A stretch of 17,708 nt of DNA from Verrucomicrobiota bacterium (GTDB lineage: Bacteria; Chlamydiota; Chlamydiia; Chlamydiales; JAEYWL01), in contig JAEYWL010000124.1 of the NCBI GenBank assembly GCA_023428915.1, positions 1 to 17,708 of the forward strand, read 5' to 3'. Below are positions 6,819-14,597 of this stretch, piece by piece. The notes beneath the pieces are model-generated. The model did not search any database. It saw only the letters and a program-made list of their open reading frames with translations, and was not told where the DNA came from. Each line of letters opens with the position of its first letter. Positions within the stretch are counted from its first letter, which is position 1. Made by a program: the position numbers and the translations under genes.

Positions 6819-9644
6819 TCACCTGCTTTCTAAAATGGCCAGCGGCAAGACGCTTCCTAAATTTGCACATGTCAGTCTGCTTTTTTCCAGATTAGCGTAC
6901 TCGCCAGATAATACATTGCAAAAGCTTGTCTTTTGCAGGCTTTCAGGCAGGTCTATTTGTGTTTGCTGCCATTTTTCATGATCTTGATACTTGTCAAAAT
7001 CGGCCATAAATTCTGTAAAGAACCGTCCCGCAATCACAATGATGGCATTGTTTTGATAGGTTCGGGCAAATGCAATAACATTATCAGCCAATGGACCTGC
7101 AACTTCCAGGGGAATGTAATTTCCGGCCGCAAAAAGTTCTGAGTGCTTTTTCCTTAACTTCAACACGCTGCTTATCAATAACAGTTTAAGCATGCCATTT
7201 TCAGGCTGCATTAATGCATTTTTTAAACTGTTTTCTGCATCTGCCTCGCTAAGCATCCGCTTACGCAAATCATAATCGACAGGCCTTCTGTTATCAGGGT
7301 CCACCAAGCTAAAATCCCAAAGCTCAGTTCCTTGATAAATGTCGGGCACCCCGGGTGAAGTTAGTTTTAAAAGAGCCTGAGAAAGGGAATTCAACATGCC
7401 TAATCTGCTAATTTTATGATAAAATGGTTCAAATTGCTGTATAAAGGGACTTCCGGGCTTTAAGATGTTGTCAATAAATTGCAAGACCCCTTGATCATAT
7501 GTTTTATTGGGGTTGATCCAGCTTGAGTGAATTTTTGCTTCTTTAATTGCCTTTTCCATATAAGCTTTGACGCGGCTTACATAGTTATTAAATGCTTCTT
7601 GGCCGGGAATTGCCAAAGGCCAGCTGCCCAAGAGGGTCTGATAGAGCAGATACTCATCGTTATTGTCCGGAATCGTTTCATCCTCATCTTGCAACTTATA
7701 CTGGCTGTTTAGTTTGCTCCAAACTTGCAAAGCTTGAGCCCATTCTTCCGGAATTTCCGACAGAATATTTATACGCGCCCGCACATCTTCACTGCGCTTT
7801 GTATCATGTGTGGAAGAGGCTAGCATGGAGTGGGGCCAATTCTCCAGCCGTTCAATATTTTTTTTGTGAAAACCTTCCAGAGTAATGCCAAAAGAATAAG
7901 GGTCATTGCCAACTTCATTTAAGGATATTAAAGGGAACTTGCGATAAAATGCTGTATCCTCAACACCTTTTGCCATTACCGGCCCTGTTAATTGCTGAAA
8001 TCTAAGCACAAAGTCAATTCTTTCAGCTTTGAGTTTTTCATCCAAGCCCTCTGGATGATTGAGCAATAATACAGACTCGATAAATACATAGATAGAGGGG
8101 TCAATGGCAGGATTTCGTTTTTTAGCTGCAGCTAGAGAATGATTAATGTACTGGCGATCCTCCTCCGTAATTTGTCCATTCTCGCGGATATAGGTTCGAT
8201 AAACAGGAAAACAGGCAATAACTTCGGACAAAGCAGTTTTCAAACTCTCAGCGGTAAAATCTATCGAGCTTCTATGCCCCTCTGCAATTCGGTCAAGGCG
8301 TCTTGCCAGCATATGCAATTCGCTTGAAAGCGATACATCTAAAACCAGCCGTTTGCACAAATAAACAAGGTCTTTGATTTTGACATCCATGCCTGTAAAA
8401 GCTGTGTAAATATCGTAAACGGCTTTTTTTTGCGTTGTTTTCACAAAGAGCGAATTTAAAAGATTTAAAAAATCATAGCCCACGGTGCCATCGAGCTGCC
8501 AATCTTTAGGCAGCTTTTCTTTCCCGGTAAGAATTTTTTCAGCCACCACATAACAGCCATGGCTAGGCTCGCAATTTGCCCGCAACTTCATCAAATACCC
8601 TTCAGGGTCCCATAAGCCATCAATATGATCAATGCGCAAGCCAGAAATATACTGCAGCCCAAGAAGCTCAAAAATAAACTTATGAGTAGCTGTAAACACT
8701 TCTTCGCATTCCGTGCGGATGCCTGCATACTCAAATATATCAAAAAAACGCCTGAAGTTAATTTCATCATTTGCAATGCGCCAAAAACAAAGGCGATAGG
8801 GTTGTTCATTTAGAAAGGCTTCTAACTGATCAAAACTATGGGGATCGCCTTTGCTGCCTGCTATTTTATTCAATACTTGCTGAAGCATTTCCCTAGTTTG
8901 AGGTTCTATTAACAACTCGGCTAAGCGTTTTTTTATAATCTCTTTTTCCCGCATGCGTTCGGTTATGCGCTCATTCTCTTTTTCTGTGACTTTAGGTAAA
9001 TGCTTCAAGGCAGTAATAATACTTTGCAGTTCTCTTACCTCGTGCGATTCTTCGTCATACTGTCTTAATACATGTGCGGCAAATGAGTCCAAAATAATTA
9101 TCCAGCTCTTAGGATCGGTCGGCAGCATAAATCCTTTCAGATTAATTAAAAACCTGCCGTTATCATAAGCAACCCCGATGCTTTGGCTTTCAATAGCAGA
9201 TCCATACTGCTGTTCTAAAAGCGGCAGCAAGACTTTATTTTCAAATGAACTTCTTAACGGATGCCAATCAATGTCAAAATAATGAGCGAAAGAGGAAGAA
9301 GGACCATTTTCGAGCACATCCTGCCACCATTTGTTAGCCTGATCGACAATGTGCATATGGTTGGGCACAATGTCCAAAACAATACCCATTTCCTTGCTTT
9401 TTAAAAGATGGGCAAAGACCCTTAATTCATCCAATGAACCGATTTCTCTATTGATTTGCGTATGGTCTACAATATCATAACCATGGCTGCTTCCGGGCTT
9501 GGCCTGCAGCAACGGCGAGGCATAGCAATGGCTTATGCCAAGCTGCTGCAGATAATCTGCTATCTCTGAAGCTTGAACCAGGGTAAATTCCTTGTTAAAT
9601 TGCAAACGGTATGTTGAGGCAGGTATGGGGTAAGTTTTGAGCAT
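6819..9644 (-). CDS. treY: Maltooligosyl trehalose synthase
   Basis: TreY rearranges the reducing-end alpha-1,4 linkage of a maltodextrin into an alpha,alpha-1,1 linkage within the same molecule. The 941-residue protein opens with PASTYRLQFNKEFT and SSHGYDIVDH, the usual TreY N-terminus. It then has region I DIVPNHM (91-97), region II GLRIDHIDGL with the nucleophile D339, region III VVAEK with the acid/base E369, the family signature GPVMAKGVEDTAFYR (554-568), and region IV STHDTKR with H613 and D614. It belongs to the longer form (over 900 residues) of the family; shorter forms are about 720-780. It heads a two-gene operon with treZ. Its own ribosome binding site is weak (GGGA eleven bases before the ATG). 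A promoter should lie in 9645-9836. Confidence 0.95.
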   Translation of the reverse strand: MLKTYPIPASTYRLQFNKEFTLVQASEIADYLQQLGISHCYASPLLQAKPGSSHGYDIVDHTQINREIGSLDELRVFAHLLKSKEMGIVLDIVPNHMHIVDQANKWWQDVLENGPSSSFAHYFDIDWHPLRSSFENKVLLPLLEQQYGSAIESQSIGVAYDNGRFLINLKGFMLPTDPKSWIIILDSFAAHVLRQYDEESHEVRELQSIITALKHLPKVTEKENERITERMREKEIIKKRLAELLIEPQTREMLQQVLNKIAGSKGDPHSFDQLEAFLNEQPYRLCFWRIANDEINFRRFFDIFEYAGIRTECEEVFTATHKFIFELLGLQYISGLRIDHIDGLWDPEGYLMKLRANCEPSHGCYVVAEKILTGKEKLPKDWQLDGTVGYDFLNLLNSLFVKTTQKKAVYDIYTAFTGMDVKIKDLVYLCKRLVLDVSLSSELHMLARRLDRIAEGHRSSIDFTAESLKTALSEVIACFPVYRTYIRENGQITEEDRQYINHSLAAAKKRNPAIDPSIYVFIESVLLLNHPEGLDEKLKAERIDFVLRFQQLTGPVMAKGVEDTAFYRKFPLISLNEVGNDPYSFGITLEGFHKKNIERLENWPHSMLASSTHDTKRSEDVRARINILSEIPEEWAQALQVWSKLNSQYKLQDEDETIPDNNDEYLLYQTLLGSWPLAIPGQEAFNNYVSRVKAYMEKAIKEAKIHSSWINPNKTYDQGVLQFIDNILKPGSPFIQQFEPFYHKISRLGMLNSLSQALLKLTSPGVPDIYQGTELWDFSLVDPDNRRPVDYDLRKRMLSEADAENSLKNALMQPENGMLKLLLISSVLKLRKKHSELFAAGNYIPLEVAGPLADNVIAFARTYQNNAIIVIAGRFFTEFMADFDKYQDHEKWQQTQIDLPESLQKTSFCNVLSGEYANLEKSRLTCANLGSVLPLAILESR

Positions 9645-9836
9645 TAAATAATATCCCGATCAATCTTGGGTTTTAGATGTTTAAAGACCAAGGTTTTCAT
9701 ATCGGCCTTTTACTCTTGCTTTAAACACCTGAAGTTTAAAGTTTTATTTCTAAAAAACGAATATCCATTAGATTTATATTATGTAAAAACCATACTATTA
9801 TTTTTAAAAACAGAATAGGCATTTTTTAGTAAGCAT
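9645..9836. promoter_or_regulatory. Divergent intergenic region between treY and the AI-2E-type permease gene
   Basis: This AT-rich gap of 192 bases must contain the promoters of treY-treZ (leftward) and of the rightward permease operon. It contains a 9-bp inverted pair around GTTTAAAG (9679-9686) and CTTTAAAC (9719-9726), and a further AGTTTAAAG at 9733-9741. These are possible operator half sites, though such AT-rich words arise easily by chance. I see no convincing -35/-10 pair and no reading frame with a ribosome binding site. Confidence 0.3.
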
Positions 9837-10949
9837 ATGTGGATACAAGAAAGCTTTTTTAAATATTCTGTCGGCATACTCCTGGTATTGCTGATCATTT
9901 ATTTGTTTTATTCTACCGCCCCCATTTTTTACCCTATCCTGATGTTTATTGCGGCCATTCTTCTTCCTCTGCTGTTCTCAATTTTGCTCTATTACATGCT
10001 GCGGCCTCTTGTAAGATTTTTTGATCGCTGGCTGCCCAAGTTTCTTTCTATCGTGCTAGTATTTACTCTTATAGGCGCAACCTTGGTGTTAACGGGATTA
10101 ATATTTGGTTCACAAATAGCTGCAGAGGCTAAAGACCTTAATGCACTGCTGCCGGAAAAAGTCGAATTCATTAAACTGCATACAAATGAATATATTGAGC
10201 GTTTAAAAGATTACATACCCTTTGAAAGCATTCCCAATTTAAAAACGCTCTTTATCAATAATTTACGGGAAATCAACACTATTCTATATAACCTGGTGGT
10301 CAATATGATCACCACTTTAGCCGGCATAGCCATAGCACTGGCAATCACCCCGTTTGTACTATTTTATTTTTTAAAAGATGACGCTTTGCTTTCCCGCTTC
10401 ATTCTCCGTTTTGTGCCTGCGCAGTACCAAAGCGAAGTACAAAAAATTATGGAAGATGTTGACGAAACTTTATCGGAGTTTATTATTGCTCAAATGACCA
10501 TTGCCTTCATTGTCGGGTTCTTTCTCTTTATTGGATACAGTGTGATTGGCTTGCCTAAAGCGCTTTCTTTGGCTGTTTTTGCGATGGTTTTTTATATCAT
10601 TCCAATTCTAGGCACCTTTATTGCCATTATACCCGCTTTAATCGTCGGGGTCACCATCAGCCTGGGCATGACGCTTAAGGTGATCATCGTTATGGTTGTG
10701 GCACACGTGCTGGAAAGCGACTTTCTTACCCCTAAACTGATGTCGCATAAACTGAAAGTCCACCCTTTAACTGTCATTCTGCTGCTGCTGGCGGCAGGTA
10801 AACTCTGGGGATTGCTCGGCTTGCTTCTTGTAACGCCAACATACGCCATCCTTAAAGTAATCGTATGGAATGTTTATAAAATCTCCAGGCTGCGCTACGC
10901 AAAGGCTAAAACAAAAGCCAGTGAGTCTGCCGAGCGTTTGCCGGAATAA
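9837..10949 (+). CDS. AI-2E family (PerM/YdiK-like) membrane permease
   Basis: This 370-residue inner-membrane protein belongs to the AI-2E/UPF0118 transporter family. Hydrophobic segments lie at about 10-28, 30-56, 68-91, 151-179, 215-238, 243-274, 278-292 and 308-345. A soluble stretch with amphipathic helices sits at about 92-150, as usual. The hallmark C-terminal region is clear: GLPKALSLAVFAMVFYIIP, then ESDFLTPKLMSHKLKVHPL, then GKLWGLLGLLLVTP. Members export varied solutes (an autoinducer-2 role is known for one; others act as ion antiporters or are unassigned), so the substrate is open. No strong ribosome binding site precedes the ATG at 9837. The nitroreductase gene follows after 12 bases, so the two are probably co-transcribed. 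Confidence 0.9.
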   Translation: MWIQESFFKYSVGILLVLLIIYLFYSTAPIFYPILMFIAAILLPLLFSILLYYMLRPLVRFFDRWLPKFLSIVLVFTLIGATLVLTGLIFGSQIAAEAKDLNALLPEKVEFIKLHTNEYIERLKDYIPFESIPNLKTLFINNLREINTILYNLVVNMITTLAGIAIALAITPFVLFYFLKDDALLSRFILRFVPAQYQSEVQKIMEDVDETLSEFIIAQMTIAFIVGFFLFIGYSVIGLPKALSLAVFAMVFYIIPILGTFIAIIPALIVGVTISLGMTLKVIIVMVVAHVLESDFLTPKLMSHKLKVHPLTVILLLLAAGKLWGLLGLLLVTPTYAILKVIVWNVYKISRLRYAKAKTKASESAERLPE

Positions 10950-10961
10950 CACAGGTTGAAT

Positions 10962-11549
10962 ATGAGCAAATACATGAACAGGGAAAGCACTTATCCTATC
11001 CACGACCAATTTATTTCCAGGGTGTCCTGGCGGGCCTTTAGCGAAGAACGCTTAAGCGATGAGGAAGTGATGGCTTTGTTTGAGGCCGCTCATTGGGCTC
11101 CTTCCTCGTATAATGGACAGCCCTGGCGCTTTATTTATGTACGCAGAGGCGATAAAGAGTGGGAATTGCTCTACGGCACCCTGGTTGATTTCAACAAGCA
11201 ATGGACAAAAAATGCCGACACTCTCGTGTTAATCATTTCCCGCAAAACCTTTGAACACAATGAAAAGCCTTCAGTAACCCATAGCTTTGATGCAGGAGCT
11301 GCCTGGATGAGCTTAGCTTTAGAGGCTCATGCCAGAAACATCATCACTCATGGAATGGAAGGCTTTGACTATGAGGCTGCCAGAAAAAATTTAAATATAT
11401 CAGACAAATATGATGTCTTGGCTATGGTTGCAATCGGAAAACCAGGAGATAAAGAAAAACTGCCTCCTGAAATTGCTGCCAAAGAGGTTCCTTCAACACG
11501 CAAACCACTGCAAGACATAGTATCAAGAGGTAAGTTTAATTTTAAATAG
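10962..11549 (+). CDS. Nitroreductase-family flavoprotein
   Basis: The 195-residue protein has the start of the nitroreductase fold: an RVSWRAFS stretch (about residues 20-27) with the conserved arginine that touches FMN phosphate, then EAAHWAPSSYNGQPWRF (about 41-57) with the S-x-x-N-x-Q-PW FMN-binding pattern. The C-terminal part carries the usual glycine-rich VAIGKPGD. Such proteins bind FMN and reduce nitro compounds, quinones or enones using NAD(P)H in the cytoplasm; the physiological substrate is unknown. ATG 10962 is preferred over a TTG six bases earlier because AGG lies seven bases before it. It follows the permease gene after 12 bases, which suggests an operon but no obvious joint function. 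Confidence 0.88.
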   Translation: MSKYMNRESTYPIHDQFISRVSWRAFSEERLSDEEVMALFEAAHWAPSSYNGQPWRFIYVRRGDKEWELLYGTLVDFNKQWTKNADTLVLIISRKTFEHNEKPSVTHSFDAGAAWMSLALEAHARNIITHGMEGFDYEAARKNLNISDKYDVLAMVAIGKPGDKEKLPPEIAAKEVPSTRKPLQDIVSRGKFNFK

Positions 11550-11577
11550 CACAAAAAAGTTGTTTTGAATTCTTTGC

Positions 11578-11602
11578 TGGCCTAGACTATTTTTTTAGGC
11601 CA
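11578..11602 (+). terminator. Hairpin between the nitroreductase gene and map
   Basis: TGGCCTA (11578-11584) pairs perfectly with TAGGCCA (11596-11602) around an 11-base, T-rich loop. It lies 29 bases after the nitroreductase stop and 19 bases before the map start. The T run is in the loop rather than after the stem, so this is not a standard intrinsic terminator. It may instead influence translation of map or mark a processing site. Confidence 0.35.
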
Positions 11603-11620
11603 ACAGGGTTATGTGCAAGC

Positions 11621-12511
11621 ATGAATAAGCAATATAAAAAAGATTTTATAAAAGCCGGCGAAATTGCCAGAGAAGTACGCGCCTTTGGCCGCAATTTAAT
11701 TAAACCTGGCGCATCCTATAATCAAGTAGTTGATCAGATCAATGCCAAAATCACAAGCTTGGGCGCAATCCCCGCTTTTCCGCCGCAAATAGCTCTAAAT
11801 GACGTAGCTGCACACTATCTGCCTGATCCTGAAGAAGACATTGCTTTTTCCAATGAAGTCATTAAACTGGATATCGGGGTCTGTTATAACGGGGCTATTG
11901 GAGATTGTGCAACCACTGTCGATCTTTCCGGAAAACACCAAGGCCTGGTTGATGCAGCCGAAGCAGCTTTGGCAGAAGTTGAAAAAAACATCAAAGTCGG
12001 CATCAGCTTAGGGGAAATTGGCCGCATCATTGAAAATACAATTATGGCTCGCGGCTATAAACCGGTCCGCAATCTATCAGGCCACGGGCTTGGCAAATAT
12101 ATCATCCACACAAATCCGATTATCCCCAATTACGACAATGGTTCAGCCATTCAACTTAAACCCGGCATGACCTTTGCCATCGAACCTTTTGCCACTACCG
12201 GAGCCGGCATGATCTATGAAACCGATCATCCTGCAATCTTTTCTTTAGTTGCGCAACGACCAGTTGAAAATGATCTGGCTCGCGAACTCTTAGCCCGCAT
12301 TAAAAAATTCAATGGCCTGCCCTTTGCCATTCACAATCTTCTCGGCGATCTTACGCTTATCGAGGTAAAGATGGGACTTGGCGAACTGCTGAACAAAGGC
12401 ATTATTTACGGCTATGGCCCTTTATTAGAAAAAGAAAAGGGCATGGTGGCCCAAGCCGAAAATTCCTTCCTCATCGACGAAAAAGGCAATGTTTTGGTCA
12501 CTACTCGTTAA
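11621..12511 (+). CDS. map: Methionine aminopeptidase, type II (archaeal type)
   Basis: This enzyme removes the initiator methionine from nascent proteins in the cytoplasm. The 296-residue protein has the pita-bread fold with all five metal ligands: D84 (KLDIG), D95 (IGDCA), H155 (GHGLG), E188 (AIEPF) and E280 (AQAENS); H65 (AAHYLP) matches the substrate-contacting histidine. Numbering is almost the same as in the Pyrococcus furiosus enzyme, which I recall as D82, D93, H153, E187 and E280. The helical insertion unique to type II enzymes is present (about 215-275: ARELLARIKKFNGLPFA and so on). Bacteria normally use the shorter type I form, so this points to acquisition from archaea or another lineage. 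The residue after the last glutamate region is unusual (AENS where FEHT is common). The ribosome binding site is weak, and a six-triplet frame overlaps the start. Confidence 0.93.
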   Translation: MNKQYKKDFIKAGEIAREVRAFGRNLIKPGASYNQVVDQINAKITSLGAIPAFPPQIALNDVAAHYLPDPEEDIAFSNEVIKLDIGVCYNGAIGDCATTVDLSGKHQGLVDAAEAALAEVEKNIKVGISLGEIGRIIENTIMARGYKPVRNLSGHGLGKYIIHTNPIIPNYDNGSAIQLKPGMTFAIEPFATTGAGMIYETDHPAIFSLVAQRPVENDLARELLARIKKFNGLPFAIHNLLGDLTLIEVKMGLGELLNKGIIYGYGPLLEKEKGMVAQAENSFLIDEKGNVLVTTR

Positions 12512-12519
12512 AGAGTGAG

Positions 12520-12632
12520 GCGCTTAAATGGACAATGGACCTTAACGACGCCATGGCCCGTATAGACTTAATAGACTAAGCGCCAATTGTTTGTCGTAAA
12601 TGTCCTTGGGGTCGTTAAGGTCCATTGTCCAC
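12520..12632. repeat. Palindromic element, copy B (about 113 bp)
   Basis: Perfect 21-bp arms 12529-12549 and 12611-12631 (starting TGGACAATGGACC on the left) face each other. The left outer part GCGCTTAAAT also matches copy A, whereas the right outer part has decayed (CACTAAAC). Two interior blocks are shared with copy A in the same order. It begins nine bases after the map stop codon and may end that transcript as a long stem. No coding potential. Confidence 0.85.
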
Positions 12633-12713
12633 TAAACAATCAAAATTCAAACTCTCTCCATCTACTGTTTACTATCGCAATCAATAATTTTACTATAAAA
12701 TTTCAAATTAAAT

Positions 12714-12719
12714 TATAAT
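12714..12719 (+). promoter_or_regulatory. Candidate -10 box upstream of the 599-residue protein gene
   Basis: A perfect TATAAT lies 37 bases before the ATG at 12757, inside a very AT-rich stretch. No good -35 hexamer is present at 16-18 bases upstream (12691-12697 reads TACTATA). Because the region is so AT-rich, the box may be coincidental. Confidence 0.35.
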
Positions 12720-12756
12720 AGAAGAAAAGCCGTAATGATATTTTATTATTAAAATT

Positions 12757-14556
12757 ATGAATACTTCAGTAAAAACAGCATTTTTTGTGGAAGGACAATC
12801 TTCTCCTGTGGGAACTTCTTTTCAAGATACAGTTCCATTGCTTCAGCATTCGCTTTTAGACGAAAAAATAATTCAAAGCGACAGTGTTGTACATTTAAAT
12901 GAACACACTCCATCTTCTGATGCCGCTAAACCTATTTCAACAGCTACCACTCTTAAAGAGATTGCTTCCTTGGCTCTTTCACGAATCGTTGCTGCTGTGG
13001 CAACAGTCGCTAATGCTATTTTTAAAGCATTGGTTGCAGGAGCTAAATTCGTCTACAATCCTGCCCAAGAAACCCCGACTGCAGACCAAACACAACACAT
13101 TGAGGAGGCCGTAGCCCCATATATACAACGAGCAGAAGCGCTGGGAATGGATGCCGGTAAAGTTAAAAAACTTGAAGAAACCCTAACTCATAGCTATAAG
13201 GCTTGTGCAGCCCAAAACATTCCTCCTAAAGATGCAAGATCTACTCAATTGCTAAATGCAGCTCGCGAAGCTCTAATGGAACTATTGAAGTCTGAAATAG
13301 AGCAATTAAAAACTAAAGACCCGCCTGATGATAAGCAAATCAAAGCCAAGACCGTTGAATACCGGCTACTAAGCCAAACTTTTCCTACTCCCACTATTTC
13401 CCTAATTTCAGTTGCCAGTAACCTTATAAACTCCGGAGTTTCTCAGGCAGTCAAACAGCAGATAGAGGCTCATGTGGATCATTTACTTGAAGAAGCTTAC
13501 AATCGTAATCCTCAACTTTTTTTGCCTAAGGATACTAGGAATGACTTGATACAAGGATTCCAACAAGCTTATACAAAAAAGTCAAAAGATTCTGCAGCTG
13601 CTTTTGATCCACAAAAAATTAGAGTTTATGACCTCCCTAACAAAGCAAGACTAGCCTTTGTCAAATTGATATCTCTCAATGAGGCCAACAAAGCGGAAAT
13701 ACAAGTCATATCTGATGATTTGCAAAATCCTTATAACAGTACAAAATTGCACATGGAGCTTGATGTGTTTCAATTTGAAAGGGAAGCACATGTTCACACT
13801 ACAAGGCTTTGCGACTTAATAATGTCGGGTTCTAACTTAAAAACATCAGAAGAGCGTACTGCCTATAAGGAAAAATGCACTCTTTATGCAAAAGAAAATA
13901 AACAAAATTTGGACCTTCAGCTCAAACAATTAGAAAGTGAAATTTCCACTTTCGTCACACACTCTAATGACCCTAAAAACGCACTTCTCCTTATTTTTAA
14001 AGCCCAAGCTTTAGAATTTGACTACGATAAACACAATTCCTACTATGCACTAAATGATTTAAAAGAATTTTCTGATCAATACCCTCAAATCGATAAAATT
14101 CATCTTTTTCAGATAGTAAGTCAATTAGTTAGCGGAATTGATTTTACTATGGCTAAAAAATCTGAAGAAGAAATTCAAGCACTGTATTCTTTGGCTGTGG
14201 AATATGATAAAATACAAACTCTGGTAAAAAAAGAACATCCTGAGGCATTGGCTAATCAAAGTAAAGCAGCTCAAAATAAAGAACAGCTCATTTCTAGCTT
14301 TATCAAGGAAGTTGATAATAAAAGTACTGCATTCAGGGAAAAATGGTTTTCAGCTAGAGTCGAAGATGATGTTAATCGTTTGCAGGAGCTAAAGGACAGT
14401 CCTCCAGTTTTAATGACCGATATAGAACTTCAGGAGCTAATCAGACAAATGACTGAAAATATCAAAAATCTTTACAAATTTGCCCGCAAAGAAATAAGCG
14501 ACTCTGCCTTGCTTGAAAAAATAGAACGCAGTGTGAGCAAAATAGGTATTAACTAA
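12757..14556 (+). CDS. Hypothetical protein, helical, with one N-terminal hydrophobic region
   Basis: I do not recognise this 599-residue protein. A polar N-terminus of about 65 residues, rich in Ser, Thr, Gln and Pro, is followed by one hydrophobic segment (about 69-99: ASLALSRIVAAVATVANAIF and on to KFVY). The rest, about 500 residues, is highly charged, rich in K, E, Q and L, and looks almost wholly alpha-helical with coiled-coil potential (for example about 290-400 and 490-599). There is no classical signal peptide. A disordered N-terminus followed by a hydrophobic segment and helices is compatible with a type III secretion substrate of chlamydiae, but this is only inference. The gene appears more AT-rich than its neighbours and has no Shine-Dalgarno sequence before the ATG. 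It stands alone behind the palindromic element. Confidence 0.75.
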   Translation: MNTSVKTAFFVEGQSSPVGTSFQDTVPLLQHSLLDEKIIQSDSVVHLNEHTPSSDAAKPISTATTLKEIASLALSRIVAAVATVANAIFKALVAGAKFVYNPAQETPTADQTQHIEEAVAPYIQRAEALGMDAGKVKKLEETLTHSYKACAAQNIPPKDARSTQLLNAAREALMELLKSEIEQLKTKDPPDDKQIKAKTVEYRLLSQTFPTPTISLISVASNLINSGVSQAVKQQIEAHVDHLLEEAYNRNPQLFLPKDTRNDLIQGFQQAYTKKSKDSAAAFDPQKIRVYDLPNKARLAFVKLISLNEANKAEIQVISDDLQNPYNSTKLHMELDVFQFEREAHVHTTRLCDLIMSGSNLKTSEERTAYKEKCTLYAKENKQNLDLQLKQLESEISTFVTHSNDPKNALLLIFKAQALEFDYDKHNSYYALNDLKEFSDQYPQIDKIHLFQIVSQLVSGIDFTMAKKSEEEIQALYSLAVEYDKIQTLVKKEHPEALANQSKAAQNKEQLISSFIKEVDNKSTAFREKWFSARVEDDVNRLQELKDSPPVLMTDIELQELIRQMTENIKNLYKFARKEISDSALLEKIERSVSKIGIN

Positions 14557-14597
14557 TAATCCGCGTTGGCTTTTACTTTCATTTTCACTTTTTAATT

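Noticed and set aside
6736..6981. Plus-strand frame across the treY-treZ junction
   Set aside because: It is antisense to two well-supported genes and has no start signal.
9665..9675. CTTGGGTTTTA upstream of treY, identical to part of the dispersed repeat
   Set aside because: Only 11 bases match and the flanks do not follow the repeat; chance is sufficient.
14557..14597. Terminator between the convergent orphan gene and permease gene
   Set aside because: The 41-base gap has T-rich runs but no stem of useful length.
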